Assembly: GCA_035296905.1 (NCBI GenBank)
Contig: DATHAA010000042.1
Coordinates: forward strand, 1-21,871
Length of the DNA stretch: 21,871 bases
Origin: DATEOR01 sp035296905
GTDB taxonomy: Bacteria; Actinomycetota; Thermoleophilia; Gaiellales; Gaiellaceae
Direction of reading: 5' to 3'
The notes under the pieces were generated by a model. It saw only the letters and a program-made list of their open reading frames with translations. It searched no databases and was not told the origin of the DNA. A program made the position numbers and the translations under genes. Below, one piece after another: positions 6,266-14,246 of the stretch; position 1 is the first letter of the stretch, and the number at the start of each line of letters is the position of its first letter.

Positions 6266-6786
6266 TCGATGCCTCCGTCGTCGCCTCGCCGTCGCCACAG
6301 GACGATGCCGAGCGTCACGGCGGCAATCAGGAGCCCCAGAGCGAGCGCGACCCAGCCCCAGGGTACGTCGTCGTCCGAGACGGGCTCTGCCGGCGTCGTC
6401 TCCGCCAGCGTCGGCGCAGCGACCGCGGTTTCTGTCGGCACAGTCGCGGTCACGGTCGCCGTCTCGGTCTCAGTCTCGGTCTCCGTCTTCACCACAGTGG
6501 TGGCCGGCTCGGTCGTGATCGGGGGCTTCGTAGTCGTCGTCGGCTCGGAGGTCGTCGTTCCCTCCGTATCCGGCGGTTCGGGAAGCGTCGGAATCGTCAC
6601 GTCCGGCAGCGTCACGTCGGGAACCGTGACCTCGGGAACGGTGACCTCGGGAAGCGAGAGCGTCGGCAGCTCCGTGGCGCCTGAGAGGCCCTCGAGGCCG
6701 TCGCCCGCGCATCCGCCGAGCAGGTAGCCGGAGAGCGCTGCCGCGATGAGCAGCGCGCCTATTCGGACGGCTGAGCGGGGCCTCAC
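6262..6786 (-). CDS. Repeat-rich lipoprotein with C-terminal membrane anchor
   Basis: This encodes 174 residues from GTG 6786. Residues 1-26 are a lipoprotein signal peptide with lipobox LLGGC (Cys26). Residues about 45-66 hold four near-identical pentapeptides of the form P-(E/D)-V-T-(V/L/I). Residues about 75-135 are a Thr/Glu/Pro-rich spacer with a run of Thr-Glu dipeptides (101-109). Residues about 143-165 form a membrane helix followed by the cytosolic WRRRGDDGG. The protein would be anchored at both ends, with an extended, probably cell-wall-spanning, unstructured middle. No ribosome-binding site is visible. A GATACG hexamer 8 nt upstream could be the -10 of a leaderless message. It overlaps the phosphoribosyltransferase gene by ATGA, so the two were cotranscribed. 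I recognise no function; a structural or mechanosensory wall protein is one possibility among many. Confidence 0.7.
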   Translation of the reverse strand: MRPRSAVRIGALLIAAALSGYLLGGCAGDGLEGLSGATELPTLSLPEVTVPEVTVPDVTLPDVTIPTLPEPPDTEGTTTSEPTTTTKPPITTEPATTVVKTETETETETATVTATVPTETAVAAPTLAETTPAEPVSDDDVPWGWVALALGLLIAAVTLGIVLWRRRGDDGGIE

Positions 6787-6835
6787 CGAGCGACCGTATC
6801 AGGGTCGTCGGCCTCTCCAAAACCCGCTCGGAACC

Positions 6836-6864
6836 TTGAATTCTCGCGACAACCCCCGTAGCGT
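6836..6864 (+). promoter_or_regulatory. Housekeeping-type promoter of the sugar operon
   Basis: A -35 TTGAAT (6836-6841) and a -10 TAGCGT (6859-6864) are separated by exactly 17 bp. They lie about 45 bp upstream of the binding-protein start, in the 121-bp divergent region shared with the lipoprotein gene. I see no clear repressor palindrome next to it. Confidence 0.6.
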
Positions 6865-6907
6865 TGCGCCATCAAGCGGCTCGGACCGACGAATTTAGGA
6901 GGACCAA

Positions 6908-8155
6908 GTGAGGGGACTGCTATTTGGAAAGACAGAGGACCAGACGCGGAGGCGACTCCGGTTCGTCCTCCTGGCCGTCGTGCTCGGGCTCGCCGCCGTT
7001 GCATCGGGGTGCGGCGGTGACGACAGCACGAGTACTGCCGCTGCGACGGGCACCTCAGCCTCCGGCGGTGCGTGCGACAAGGAGATTTGGGTTCTGTTGC
7101 CGGACAGCGCCAGCTCGCCTCGCTGGGAGAGCGACGACCGTCCGTACTTCGACCAGGCGTTCAACGACGCGGGAATCGAGCACACGATCGTGAACGCCGA
7201 AGGTGATGCGGCGACCCAGCAGTCCCAGGCCGAGCAGGCGATCGCGGCCGACGCAGGCGTGATCGTGCTCACGAGCATCGATACGGGCTCGGGCGGCGCG
7301 ATCATCGACTCGGCGAAGGAAGCCGGTATCGACGTGATCGAGTACGACCGCTTCAACACGGGCAGCTCGGGCGGATCCGCGTACGTCAGCTTCGACAACG
7401 TCCAGGTCGGCGCAACGATGGCCGAAGTCCTGGAGCCGGCGATTGAGGACCTCGGCAAGGACCCGGCGAACATCGTCGAGTTGAACGGCGGCGAGGAGGA
7501 CAACAACGCCTTCCTCTTCAAGGACGGCTACGACGCCGTTGTCCAGAAGCACGTCGACGACGGCAGCTGGAAGCTTGTTGCCGACCAGTTCGTGCCCGGG
7601 TGGGGCGCCAACGGCGAGGGGCAGGGGATCATGGAGCAGATCCTCACCGATGCGAACAACAAGGTCGATGCGGTGTTCGCCGCCAATGACAACCTCGCTC
7701 AGCAGGCGATCAACGCGCTCGAGGCGGCCGGCGTGGGGCCGATTCCCCTGAGCGGTCAGGACGCGTCCGCGGCGGGGATCCAGAACATCCTGCTCGGCAA
7801 CCAGACGATGACCGTCTACAAGCCGATCCAGGCGGAGGCCGAGACCGCGGTGCAGGCCGCGATCGCTCTGTGCGGCGGGCAGGATCCGTCCGCGGTGGAG
7901 CCGGACTTCTCGGGATCGCTCTCCGACGGGACGGTCGGGCTCCTGGACCTGCAGACGGTCGGCATCAAGGCCGCCGACGGCAAGCCGGCGGATTCTCCGA
8001 CGGGGGAGGGTGTCGTGCCGTACCTGGCGCTGACCCCGATCGGCGTGACGGTCGACAACATCGCCGACACGGTCATCGCGGACAACTTCCGGACGATCGA
8101 GGAGATCTGTACCGGCGACACCGCCGATACGGACTTCTGCAAAGAGAACAGCTAA
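6908..8155 (+). CDS. xylF: ABC transporter sugar-binding lipoprotein (XylF-like)
   Basis: This encodes 415 residues. The GTG start at 6908 is set by AGGAGG at 6898-6903. Residues 1-35 are a twin-arginine-like basic lead, a hydrophobic core and a lipobox VASGC (Cys35). A Ser/Thr/Ala/Gly-rich linker follows, then a type I periplasmic-binding (Peripla_BP_4) fold. Recognisable stretches are EIWVLLPDSASSPRWESDD, AIAADAGVIVLTSIDTGSG, YDRFNTGSSGGSAYVSFDN and AVFAANDNLAQQAINALE. These match xylose/multi-sugar binding proteins of the XylF group (NDxxAxGxxxAL region, DRxxx sugar contact). It would be tethered to the outside of the cytoplasmic membrane and deliver sugar to the permease. Xylose is inferred from the xylulokinase in the operon; ribose, fructose or other pentoses remain possible. 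First gene of the operon; followed by a strong hairpin. Confidence 0.88.
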   Translation: MRGLLFGKTEDQTRRRLRFVLLAVVLGLAAVASGCGGDDSTSTAAATGTSASGGACDKEIWVLLPDSASSPRWESDDRPYFDQAFNDAGIEHTIVNAEGDAATQQSQAEQAIAADAGVIVLTSIDTGSGGAIIDSAKEAGIDVIEYDRFNTGSSGGSAYVSFDNVQVGATMAEVLEPAIEDLGKDPANIVELNGGEEDNNAFLFKDGYDAVVQKHVDDGSWKLVADQFVPGWGANGEGQGIMEQILTDANNKVDAVFAANDNLAQQAINALEAAGVGPIPLSGQDASAAGIQNILLGNQTMTVYKPIQAEAETAVQAAIALCGGQDPSAVEPDFSGSLSDGTVGLLDLQTVGIKAADGKPADSPTGEGVVPYLALTPIGVTVDNIADTVIADNFRTIEEICTGDTADTDFCKENS

Positions 8156-8171
8156 GCGAGGAAACAGGCAC

Positions 8172-8207
8172 GGAGTGTGGGAGGCGCCTCGGCGCTTCCC
8201 ACACTCC
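8172..8207 (+). repeat. Stable intercistronic hairpin between binding protein and ATPase genes
   Basis: A 16-bp stem pairs GGAGTGTGGGAGGCGC (8172-8187) with GCGCTTCCCACACTCC (8192-8207), with one G-U pair and a CTCG tetraloop. No T-tract follows, so it is not a standard terminator. It lies 9 nt before the ATPase start, which lacks a Shine-Dalgarno. Such hairpins after solute-binding genes usually protect the upstream mRNA and lower expression of the downstream transporter genes. Confidence 0.75.
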
Positions 8208-8216
8208 TCCTAAGTA

Positions 8217-9005
8217 ATGGCCACTGCTGACACGCCGCTCCTCGAGCTTCGGGGGGTCTCGAAGGCCTTCGGCGCCGTCCAGGCGCTCTACCGGGTCGAC
8301 TTCGAGGTCCGCCGCGGTGAGGTCATGGCTCTGGTCGGCGACAATGGGGCCGGCAAGTCGACGCTCGTCAAGAGCGTCGTCGGCATCTATCCCTTCGACG
8401 AGGGCGAGGTGCTCTACGACGGTGTCCCCGTCAACGTCCACGGTCCGCGTGACGCCGCCAAGCTCGGCATCGAGGTCGTCTACCAGGATCTCGCGCTCGC
8501 CGACAACCTCGACGTCGTCGCGAACATGTTCCTGGGGCGGGAGCGGGCCCGGGTCCGTTTCGTGCTCGACGAGTCGAGCATGGAGCGCTCTGCGCGGGAA
8601 ACGTTGGACAGCCTCTCGGTCACCACGCTCAAATCGGTTCGGCAAACCGTCGCCGGGCTCTCGGGAGGTCAGCGGCAGGCGGTCGCGGTGGCGAAGTCGG
8701 TCATGTGGGACTCCCGGCTCGTCATCCTCGACGAGCCCACCGCGGCGCTCGGCGTCGCCCAGACACGCCAGGTGCTCGATCTCGTCAAGCGCCTGGCGGA
8801 ACGGGATCTCGGCGTCGTGATCGTGACCCACAACCTGCACGATGTGTTCGAGGTCGCCGACAGGATCACCGTCCTGCGGCTTGGCCAGCGGGTGGCCTTG
8901 CTCGAGCGGGCCAGGACTACCCAGCAGGAGGTTGTGGAGGCAATCACCGCCGGCACGCTTGATCACGTGCCCGGGATGCTCGAGGAAGAGAGCGCCGAGG
9001 CATGA
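8217..9005 (+). CDS. xylG: ABC transporter ATP-binding protein (XylG/FrcA-like, single domain)
   Basis: This encodes 262 residues with one nucleotide-binding domain. Walker A is GDNGAGKST (41-49), the Q-loop VVYQDLALADNL (about 88-99), the signature LSGGQRQ (148-154), Walker B LVILDEP (168-174) and the switch His205. It energises sugar import from the cytosolic face. Ribose and xylose ATPases such as E. coli XylG and RbsA are tandem duplications of about 500 residues. This is the single-domain form, which would act as a homodimer as in FrcA-type systems. The ATG at 8217 follows the intercistronic hairpin directly and has no ribosome-binding site. Its stop overlaps the permease start by ATGA. 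Confidence 0.9.
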   Translation: MATADTPLLELRGVSKAFGAVQALYRVDFEVRRGEVMALVGDNGAGKSTLVKSVVGIYPFDEGEVLYDGVPVNVHGPRDAAKLGIEVVYQDLALADNLDVVANMFLGRERARVRFVLDESSMERSARETLDSLSVTTLKSVRQTVAGLSGGQRQAVAVAKSVMWDSRLVILDEPTAALGVAQTRQVLDLVKRLAERDLGVVIVTHNLHDVFEVADRITVLRLGQRVALLERARTTQQEVVEAITAGTLDHVPGMLEEESAEA

Positions 9006-10294
9006 GCGACCGGCCGGGCGACACCGATACCACTGCCGATCCGACCGCTGCGCGGGTGGAGCCGGTCGCCGCCGATGCTCTCGCGGACGACGTCTCGGCG
9101 GCGAGCTTCGGCGGTTACCTGCGCCTCTGGTGGCAGGGGATCCGAGCCGGCGAGCTGGGGTCGCTGCCCATCATTGTCGGGCTCCTGGTCATCGCCGTCG
9201 TTTTCGGCATCCTCGACGACACGTTCCTGACCGAGCGGAACTTCACGAACCTTCTACTCCAGATGTCGGCGATCGCCACGATCGCCATCGGCGTCGTATT
9301 TGTGCTCCTGATCGGGGAGATCGACCTCTCCGTTGCATTCGTGAGCGCCGTCGGCGGAGTCGTCATGACGCTGCTTCTTCGGCCGGAGGATCCAGGCTGG
9401 TCTTGGTGGGCGGCGATCCTCGTCGCGCTCGTCTGCACGACCGCGATCGGCTTCGTTCAGGCGCTCGTGATCACGAAGGCCGGAGTACCGTCGTTCGTCG
9501 TCACGCTGGCAGGCCTCTTGATTTGGTCTGGAGTCGTCCTCATCCTCACGACCCAGGCCTCATCGGTCGGCACGATCAGGATTCAGGACGACACCGCTGT
9601 CGGCATCGCCAACGACTTCCTGAGCTCCACGGCGGGGTGGGTGGTGGCAGCCCTTGTCGTGATCGGCTATGCACTGTCGGAGCTCCAGAACGCGCGGACG
9701 CGCCGCGCGAGCGGGCTCTATGCCAAGCCGATCGTCGTCACCGTGCTACAGACCGTCGGCCTGGCAGCCGTCACGTTCGCGGCGGTTTGGTACGTGAACA
9801 AGGACCGCGGGGTTCCGAAGGTGACGGTGATCCTGCTCGCGCTCCTCGTGTTCTGGTCTTTCATCGCCTCGCGGACGCGCTTCGGACGCCACGTGTACGC
9901 CGTCGGAGGCAACGCAGAGGCCTCGCGGCGCGCGGGAATCGACGTCGACCGCGTGCGCATCGCCGTCTTCATGATCAGCGGCTTCATGGCCGGTGTGGGT
10001 GGGATCATGCTCGCCTCGCGCCTTCGCTCGGTGGCGACCAACAGCGGTGGCGGAAACCTGCTCCTCCTGGTCATCGCGTCGGCGGTCATCGGCGGCACGA
10101 GTCTCTTCGGAGGCGTCGGGCGCGTCGTGTCCGCGCTTCTCGGGGCGCTCGTGATCGCGTCGATCCAGAACGGGATGGACCTGCTCGGGCTCGCGTCGGG
10201 CACGAAGTTCGTCATCACTGGCCTCGTGTTGCTGGCAGCCGTGCTCGTGGACGCGTACGCAAAGCGCCGACGTGCTGCCCGCGGCGTCGTCTGA
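9002..10294 (+). CDS. xylH: ABC transporter sugar permease (XylH-like)
   Basis: This encodes 430 residues. Residues 1-45 are an Asp/Ala-rich cytosolic lead. Residues about 55-425 are a BPD_transp_2 permease of about ten or more helices. Family hallmarks are GEIDLSVAFVSAVGG (the short helix at the membrane entry) and AVGGNAEASRRAGIDVDRVRI, the cytosolic coupling loop that meets the ATPase. Others are SGFMAGVGGIMLASRLRS and IGGTSLFGGVGRVVSALLGAL. The central insertion (about 205-265, with QNARTRRASGLYAKP) is longer than in ribose permeases and typical of XylH. It forms the membrane channel with the ATPase and the binding lipoprotein. The start is fixed by the ATGA overlap with the ATPase gene. 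The 3' end overlaps the annotated start of the CRTAC1-like gene by 23 nt. Confidence 0.9.
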   Translation: MSDRPGDTDTTADPTAARVEPVAADALADDVSAASFGGYLRLWWQGIRAGELGSLPIIVGLLVIAVVFGILDDTFLTERNFTNLLLQMSAIATIAIGVVFVLLIGEIDLSVAFVSAVGGVVMTLLLRPEDPGWSWWAAILVALVCTTAIGFVQALVITKAGVPSFVVTLAGLLIWSGVVLILTTQASSVGTIRIQDDTAVGIANDFLSSTAGWVVAALVVIGYALSELQNARTRRASGLYAKPIVVTVLQTVGLAAVTFAAVWYVNKDRGVPKVTVILLALLVFWSFIASRTRFGRHVYAVGGNAEASRRAGIDVDRVRIAVFMISGFMAGVGGIMLASRLRSVATNSGGGNLLLLVIASAVIGGTSLFGGVGRVVSALLGALVIASIQNGMDLLGLASGTKFVITGLVLLAAVLVDAYAKRRRAARGVV

Positions 10295-11978
10295 CCGCAG
10301 GCTCGAGGAGCCCGCGCTGCGGGTCGTGCTCGGGCTCCTCCTCGTCTACCTCGTCGCCGGTTGCTTCGGCGGCGACCCGCAGAAGACCGTGGCACTCGGG
10401 CCGCCGCACCAGCTCGAGTTCGTCGACGTCGCCTCGGATGTCGGCCTCGACTTCCGCCAGGGAGCTTTCCGGTGGAACGTGACTCCGGATCCGACTGCGA
10501 TGCTGGGCGGGGGCGTGTGCTGGCTCGACTACGACAACGACGGTTGGCTCGACCTCTTCGCCGTCAACGGTTACGCAGAGCAGGAAGTTGCGCGCTGGAA
10601 GTCGGCGGGCGGGCTCCCGCGCAGCGCGCTCTTCCACAACGACAAGGGGAAGTTGGAGGACATCAGCGCCGGCTCGGGAGCCGACGTGGCCGTTCGGGGC
10701 AACGGGTGCGTCGCGGCCGACCTCGATCTCGACGGCGACACCGACCTCTACGTGACGACGGTGACCTCGCAGGTCCTCCTCTGGAACAAGGGCAACGGGA
10801 AGTTCGAGGAAGGAGCACGTTTCGCAGGAGTGGACGCCTACGGCTGGCGTAGTGGCGCGGCCGTCGGCGATGTGAACGGCGACGGCTGGCCCGATCTCTT
10901 CGCCGCCGGCTACGCGGACATGAACGGCGACAACCCCGCCGGGACAGCCGGGTTCCCGAGCACGAAGCTCGGTGTCCGCGACGTCCTCTTCCTCTCGAAC
11001 GGCAGGCACGACGGCCGGGTCACGTTCAGGGAGGTCGGGCGTCAGGTCGGCCTGGAGGTGGCGAAGTTCGAGTACGGCCTCGGCGCGCTCTTCACCGACC
11101 TCGAGGGGGACGGCGACCTCGACCTCTACCTGGCGAACGACACGAACCCCGACCGCCTGTACGAGAACGTCGAGTGGCCGGGCGGGGCCAAGGCGGACCC
11201 AGACGGGCTCGGCTTCCGCTTCGAGGAGCGTGCCGGCCCGGCCGGAGTTGCCGATCCGGGGGCGGGGATGGGCGTTTCCGCGGGCGACTATGACGGCGAC
11301 GGGCGCTCGGACCTCATCGTCACGAACGGGCGCGGCCAGGTGCACGGCGTCTTCAAGAGCAACCCGCCGGACGAGAACGATCCCTCGTACACGGACGTGC
11401 GCACGGAGCTCGGCCCCGACTTCGCCGGCTCGGTCGGGTGGGGCGTGGACTGGACGGACCTCGACCTCGACGGCGACCTCGACCTCTTCATCGCGAACGG
11501 GTACATCCCGGTCACCGACCTGGCCGACGACGCCGAGCCGCTCGAGGATTACCTGAACGACGGCTCGAAGTTCGTGGACGCGAGCGCGGCGAGCGGGCTC
11601 GACGCCGTCGGCGACCTGCTTGCGCGCGGTGCGGCGGCCGCGGACTACGACAACGACGGCGACGTCGACTTCGCTATCTCACAGGTGGGCGGCCCACTCG
11701 TCCTCCTGCAGAATCAGGTCTCCGGTCAACACTGGGTCGAGGTCTCGCTCGGCGGCTTCCACCCGGGCGCTCTGGTGTCGATAGTGCTCCCGGACGGCCG
11801 CAAGCTGCAGAGGGAGGCACGCGCAGGCGGCAGTTACCTCTCGTCCGAGGATCCGCGCTGTCTCTTTGGCCTCGGCGACGCGACGGAGATCAAGGAGCTC
11901 GTCGTCCGCTGGCCGGACGGGGAGGAGACGCGGCTGCACGACGTGAAGGCGAACCAGGTCGTCGAGGTGAAGCCGTGA
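10272..11978 (+). CDS. CRTAC1-like lipoprotein: FG-GAP/VCBS calcium loops plus ASPIC/UnbV domain
   Basis: This encodes up to 568 residues from GTG 10272; GTG 10326 is an alternative start and neither has a good ribosome-binding site. A signal peptide ends in the lipobox YLVAGC (Cys31 from the first start). Seven calcium-binding DxDxDG-type loops, each in an FG-GAP/VCBS blade, begin at about residues 86, 150, 200, 276, 339, 396 and 458 (for example DYDNDGWLDLF, DLDLDGDLDLF). This implies a seven-bladed beta-propeller. Residues about 490-568 form an ASPIC/UnbV domain (GGSYLSSEDPRCLFGLG, then VVRWPDGEE). It would sit on the outer face of the membrane as a calcium-stabilised binding or adhesion platform. 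Enzymatic activity is not established for this family. It overlaps the haloperoxidase gene by GTGA, so the two are translationally coupled. It does not fit a sugar pathway, though it lies inside the operon. Confidence 0.85.
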   Translation: MLPAASSDRRLEEPALRVVLGLLLVYLVAGCFGGDPQKTVALGPPHQLEFVDVASDVGLDFRQGAFRWNVTPDPTAMLGGGVCWLDYDNDGWLDLFAVNGYAEQEVARWKSAGGLPRSALFHNDKGKLEDISAGSGADVAVRGNGCVAADLDLDGDTDLYVTTVTSQVLLWNKGNGKFEEGARFAGVDAYGWRSGAAVGDVNGDGWPDLFAAGYADMNGDNPAGTAGFPSTKLGVRDVLFLSNGRHDGRVTFREVGRQVGLEVAKFEYGLGALFTDLEGDGDLDLYLANDTNPDRLYENVEWPGGAKADPDGLGFRFEERAGPAGVADPGAGMGVSAGDYDGDGRSDLIVTNGRGQVHGVFKSNPPDENDPSYTDVRTELGPDFAGSVGWGVDWTDLDLDGDLDLFIANGYIPVTDLADDAEPLEDYLNDGSKFVDASAASGLDAVGDLLARGAAAADYDNDGDVDFAISQVGGPLVLLQNQVSGQHWVEVSLGGFHPGALVSIVLPDGRKLQREARAGGSYLSSEDPRCLFGLGDATEIKELVVRWPDGEETRLHDVKANQVVEVKP

Positions 11979-13831
11979 GGGCCCTGGCCTGCGCAACGGT
12001 CGCACTGCTTGCCATGGCCGCGGCAGGCTGCTCGCTGTTCGGCGGCTCGTCCTCGGCGGACTCCTACCTCCTTCCCGACTGCCAGCGCGCGGATCTGCAC
12101 GGCCACTCGGTCGCGCGCGTGTGGGACGAGGCGCTCCTCGACGCGATTCGGCGGGACACCCCCGCGCCCACCGTCCACGCGCGCAACCTCTTCCACACTT
12201 CCGCTGCGATGTGGGACGCGTGGGCCGCGTACGACTCGAAGGCCGAGGGGTACTTCGACAAGGAGAAGGTCCAGGCCGACGACATCGAGGCAGCGCGTGA
12301 GGCAGCGATGAGCTACGCGGCCTACCGGCTACTTCTGCATCGCTACTCGGTCGCCGCCGGTCTCCAGGAGACCTTCGACGAGCTGACGAAGACGATGCAG
12401 TCGCTCTGTTACGACATCGACTTCGTCTCGCCCGAAGGCGATTCCCCTGCGGCCCTCGGGAACCGCATCGCGGCGAAGATCATCGCCTACGGGCGCACCG
12501 ACGGCGCGCACGAGCCCATCCGCTATGCGCCGGTGAAGTTCGCGCCCGTCAACCCGCCGCTCGTTGTGTCGGAGCCCGAGACGACGATGACCGATCCAAG
12601 CCGCTGGCAGCCCCTCGCGCTCGCCCAGATCGTTGCCCAGAACGGCCTCCCCATCCCAGGGAAGGTGCAGTCCTTCATCGGGCCGTACTGGGGCCACGTG
12701 AAGAGCTTCGGCCTTCCCGCTTCTCCCGTTGGCGTGCCTATCGACACGGGTCCTCCACCGGAACTCGGCAGTCCCGCAAGCGACACCGAGTTCAAAAACG
12801 AGGCGGTGGACATCATCCGCTACAGTAGCCACCTCGATCCCGCGGACGGCGAAACCGTCGACGTGAGCCCGGCGAGCCTCGGCGACAACGATCTCGGCAC
12901 CAACGACGGCAGCGGCCACGAGGAGAACCCGAGCACCGGCGAGCCCTACGAGCCCGACCGCGTGCTCCTCGGCGACTACGCCCGCGCGCTCGCCGAGTTC
13001 TGGGCCGACGGCCCGAAGTCCGAGACGCCTCCCGGACACTGGAATGTGCTCGCCAACGAGGTCTCCGATACCTTGGACGAGCACCAGATCGGCGGGACCG
13101 GCCCCGAAATCGACCGCCTGGAGTGGGACGTGAAGCTCTACTTCGCGCTCAACGCCGCCGTCCACGACGCCGCCGTCGCGGCCTGGGGGCTCAAGGGCTA
13201 CTACGACTCTGCCCGGCCGATTTCCATGATCCGCTACATGGGTGGGAAGGGACAGTCCAGCGACCCGCATGGCGCTTCGTACGACCCGGACGGGCTCCCG
13301 CTCGAGCCCGGTCTCGTCGAGGTGATCACAAAGGAGTCGAGCGCGCCCGGCGAGCGGCATGCGGCCCTCGCCGACCACGTGGGCGAGATCGCCATCCGCA
13401 CCTGGAAGGGCTTCCCCGAGGATCCGACGGCGGAGGCGAGCGGCGTGGGGTGGATCCTGGCGGTCGACTGGGTCCCGTACCAGCTGCCGACCTTCGTCAC
13501 GCCCGCCTTCGCCGGCTACGTGTCGGGGCACAGCACCTTCAGTCGGGCGGCTGCGGAGGTCATGACGGCGTTCACGGGCAGCTCGTACTTCCCGGGCGGC
13601 CTTTACAAGGTTCCCGTCCCGGCAGGGTCGCTGAAGGTCGAGCACGGCCCGACGACGGACGTGACGCTCGAGTGGGCGACATACTTCGACGCCGCCGACA
13701 CTGCGGGGATCTCGCGGCTCTACATGGGCATCCACATTTCCGCCGACGACTTCAACGGCAGGCGGCTCGGCTCTCAGTGCGGACGGGACGCGTGGGCGCT
13801 CTCCGAGAAGTACTTCGAGGGCACCGCATGA
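11975..13831 (+). CDS. Vanadium-dependent haloperoxidase / PAP2-superfamily lipoprotein
   Basis: This encodes 618 residues from GTG 11975, fixed by the GTGA overlap with the preceding gene. A signal peptide ends in lipobox AAGC (Cys19), so the protein is outside the cell on the membrane. The N-terminal half is helical (HSVARVWDEALLDAIRRD, then NLFHTSAAMWDAWAAYD), as in bacterial haloperoxidase relatives. The C-terminal half has the full vanadate/phosphate pocket: K407-x6-R414-P415 (KGYYDSARP), S517-G518-H519 (SGHSTFS) and S580-R581-x5-H587-x3-D591 (SRLYMGIHISAD). These positions match the residues that hold vanadate in fungal chloroperoxidase and phosphate in PAP2 phosphatases. The enzyme could oxidise halides with H2O2 or act as an acid phosphatase; sequence alone does not decide. 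Its stop is 13 nt before the isomerase remnant's first GTG. Confidence 0.87.
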   Translation: MRALACATVALLAMAAAGCSLFGGSSSADSYLLPDCQRADLHGHSVARVWDEALLDAIRRDTPAPTVHARNLFHTSAAMWDAWAAYDSKAEGYFDKEKVQADDIEAAREAAMSYAAYRLLLHRYSVAAGLQETFDELTKTMQSLCYDIDFVSPEGDSPAALGNRIAAKIIAYGRTDGAHEPIRYAPVKFAPVNPPLVVSEPETTMTDPSRWQPLALAQIVAQNGLPIPGKVQSFIGPYWGHVKSFGLPASPVGVPIDTGPPPELGSPASDTEFKNEAVDIIRYSSHLDPADGETVDVSPASLGDNDLGTNDGSGHEENPSTGEPYEPDRVLLGDYARALAEFWADGPKSETPPGHWNVLANEVSDTLDEHQIGGTGPEIDRLEWDVKLYFALNAAVHDAAVAAWGLKGYYDSARPISMIRYMGGKGQSSDPHGASYDPDGLPLEPGLVEVITKESSAPGERHAALADHVGEIAIRTWKGFPEDPTAEASGVGWILAVDWVPYQLPTFVTPAFAGYVSGHSTFSRAAAEVMTAFTGSSYFPGGLYKVPVPAGSLKVEHGPTTDVTLEWATYFDAADTAGISRLYMGIHISADDFNGRRLGSQCGRDAWALSEKYFEGTA

Positions 13832-14246
13832 GGACAACGTCAAGGTGAACATGGACTGGCAGCACCTGATGATGAACGGCGAGAACCTGGCGGAGTACGC
13901 GGCGATGCTCGCCGCCGAGGGTCTCCTCGGCCACCAGCACGCGAACTCCGGCTGGGGCACCTTCGACGACGACAACATGGTCGGCGCGACCGCGTTCATG
14001 GAGACGCTCGAGCTCGCGGTCGAGCTCCGCCGCGCGGGTTACGGGGAGCGCGGCGAGCGGCTTGGATTCGACCTCTACCCGTACACAGAAGACCAGGTGG
14101 CCGCGGTCCGGCGCAGCGTTCTCCAGTGGAACTTCATCGACTCGGCCGCCGCCCGCATCGACGATGCGGCGCTCCGGCAGGCGCAGCAGGAGAAGGACGC
14201 CGTGCGCGCCTACGAGCTCGTCTACGCGGCGCTGGGGGCCGAGTGA
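13832..14246 (+). pseudogene. Sugar isomerase (xylose/rhamnose isomerase-like TIM barrel), only the C-terminal third
   Basis: The frame from about EDNVKVNMDWQHL (13830 onward) to the TGA at 14246 matches the C-terminal part of TIM-barrel sugar isomerases. It shows GHQHANSGWGTFDDDNMVGA (metal-ligand His/Asp region), FMETLELAVELRRAGYG and GFDLYPYTEDQVAAVRRSV. Full-length relatives are about 300-390 residues; roughly 135 remain. The similarity begins almost exactly where the haloperoxidase stop codon lies, so the 5' part appears to have been replaced. A GTG at 13845 could start a 133-residue product, but it would lack most of the barrel and some metal ligands, so it should be inactive. The 3' end overlaps the next gene by GTGA, as in an intact operon. 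In the ancestral operon it presumably converted the imported aldose to the ketose used by the kinase. Confidence 0.8.

Noticed and set aside
6440..6490. Short tandem repeat (GTCTCGGTCTCAGTCTCGGT-type) as a CRISPR or minisatellite
   Set aside because: It is explained by Thr-Glu and Thr-Val codons of the lipoprotein spacer; no spacers or repeat units of CRISPR size exist.
12329..13999. A 556-codon open frame on the minus strand
   Set aside because: Antisense to the haloperoxidase gene, which has a complete catalytic signature and signal peptide; the minus frame has none and is a shadow.
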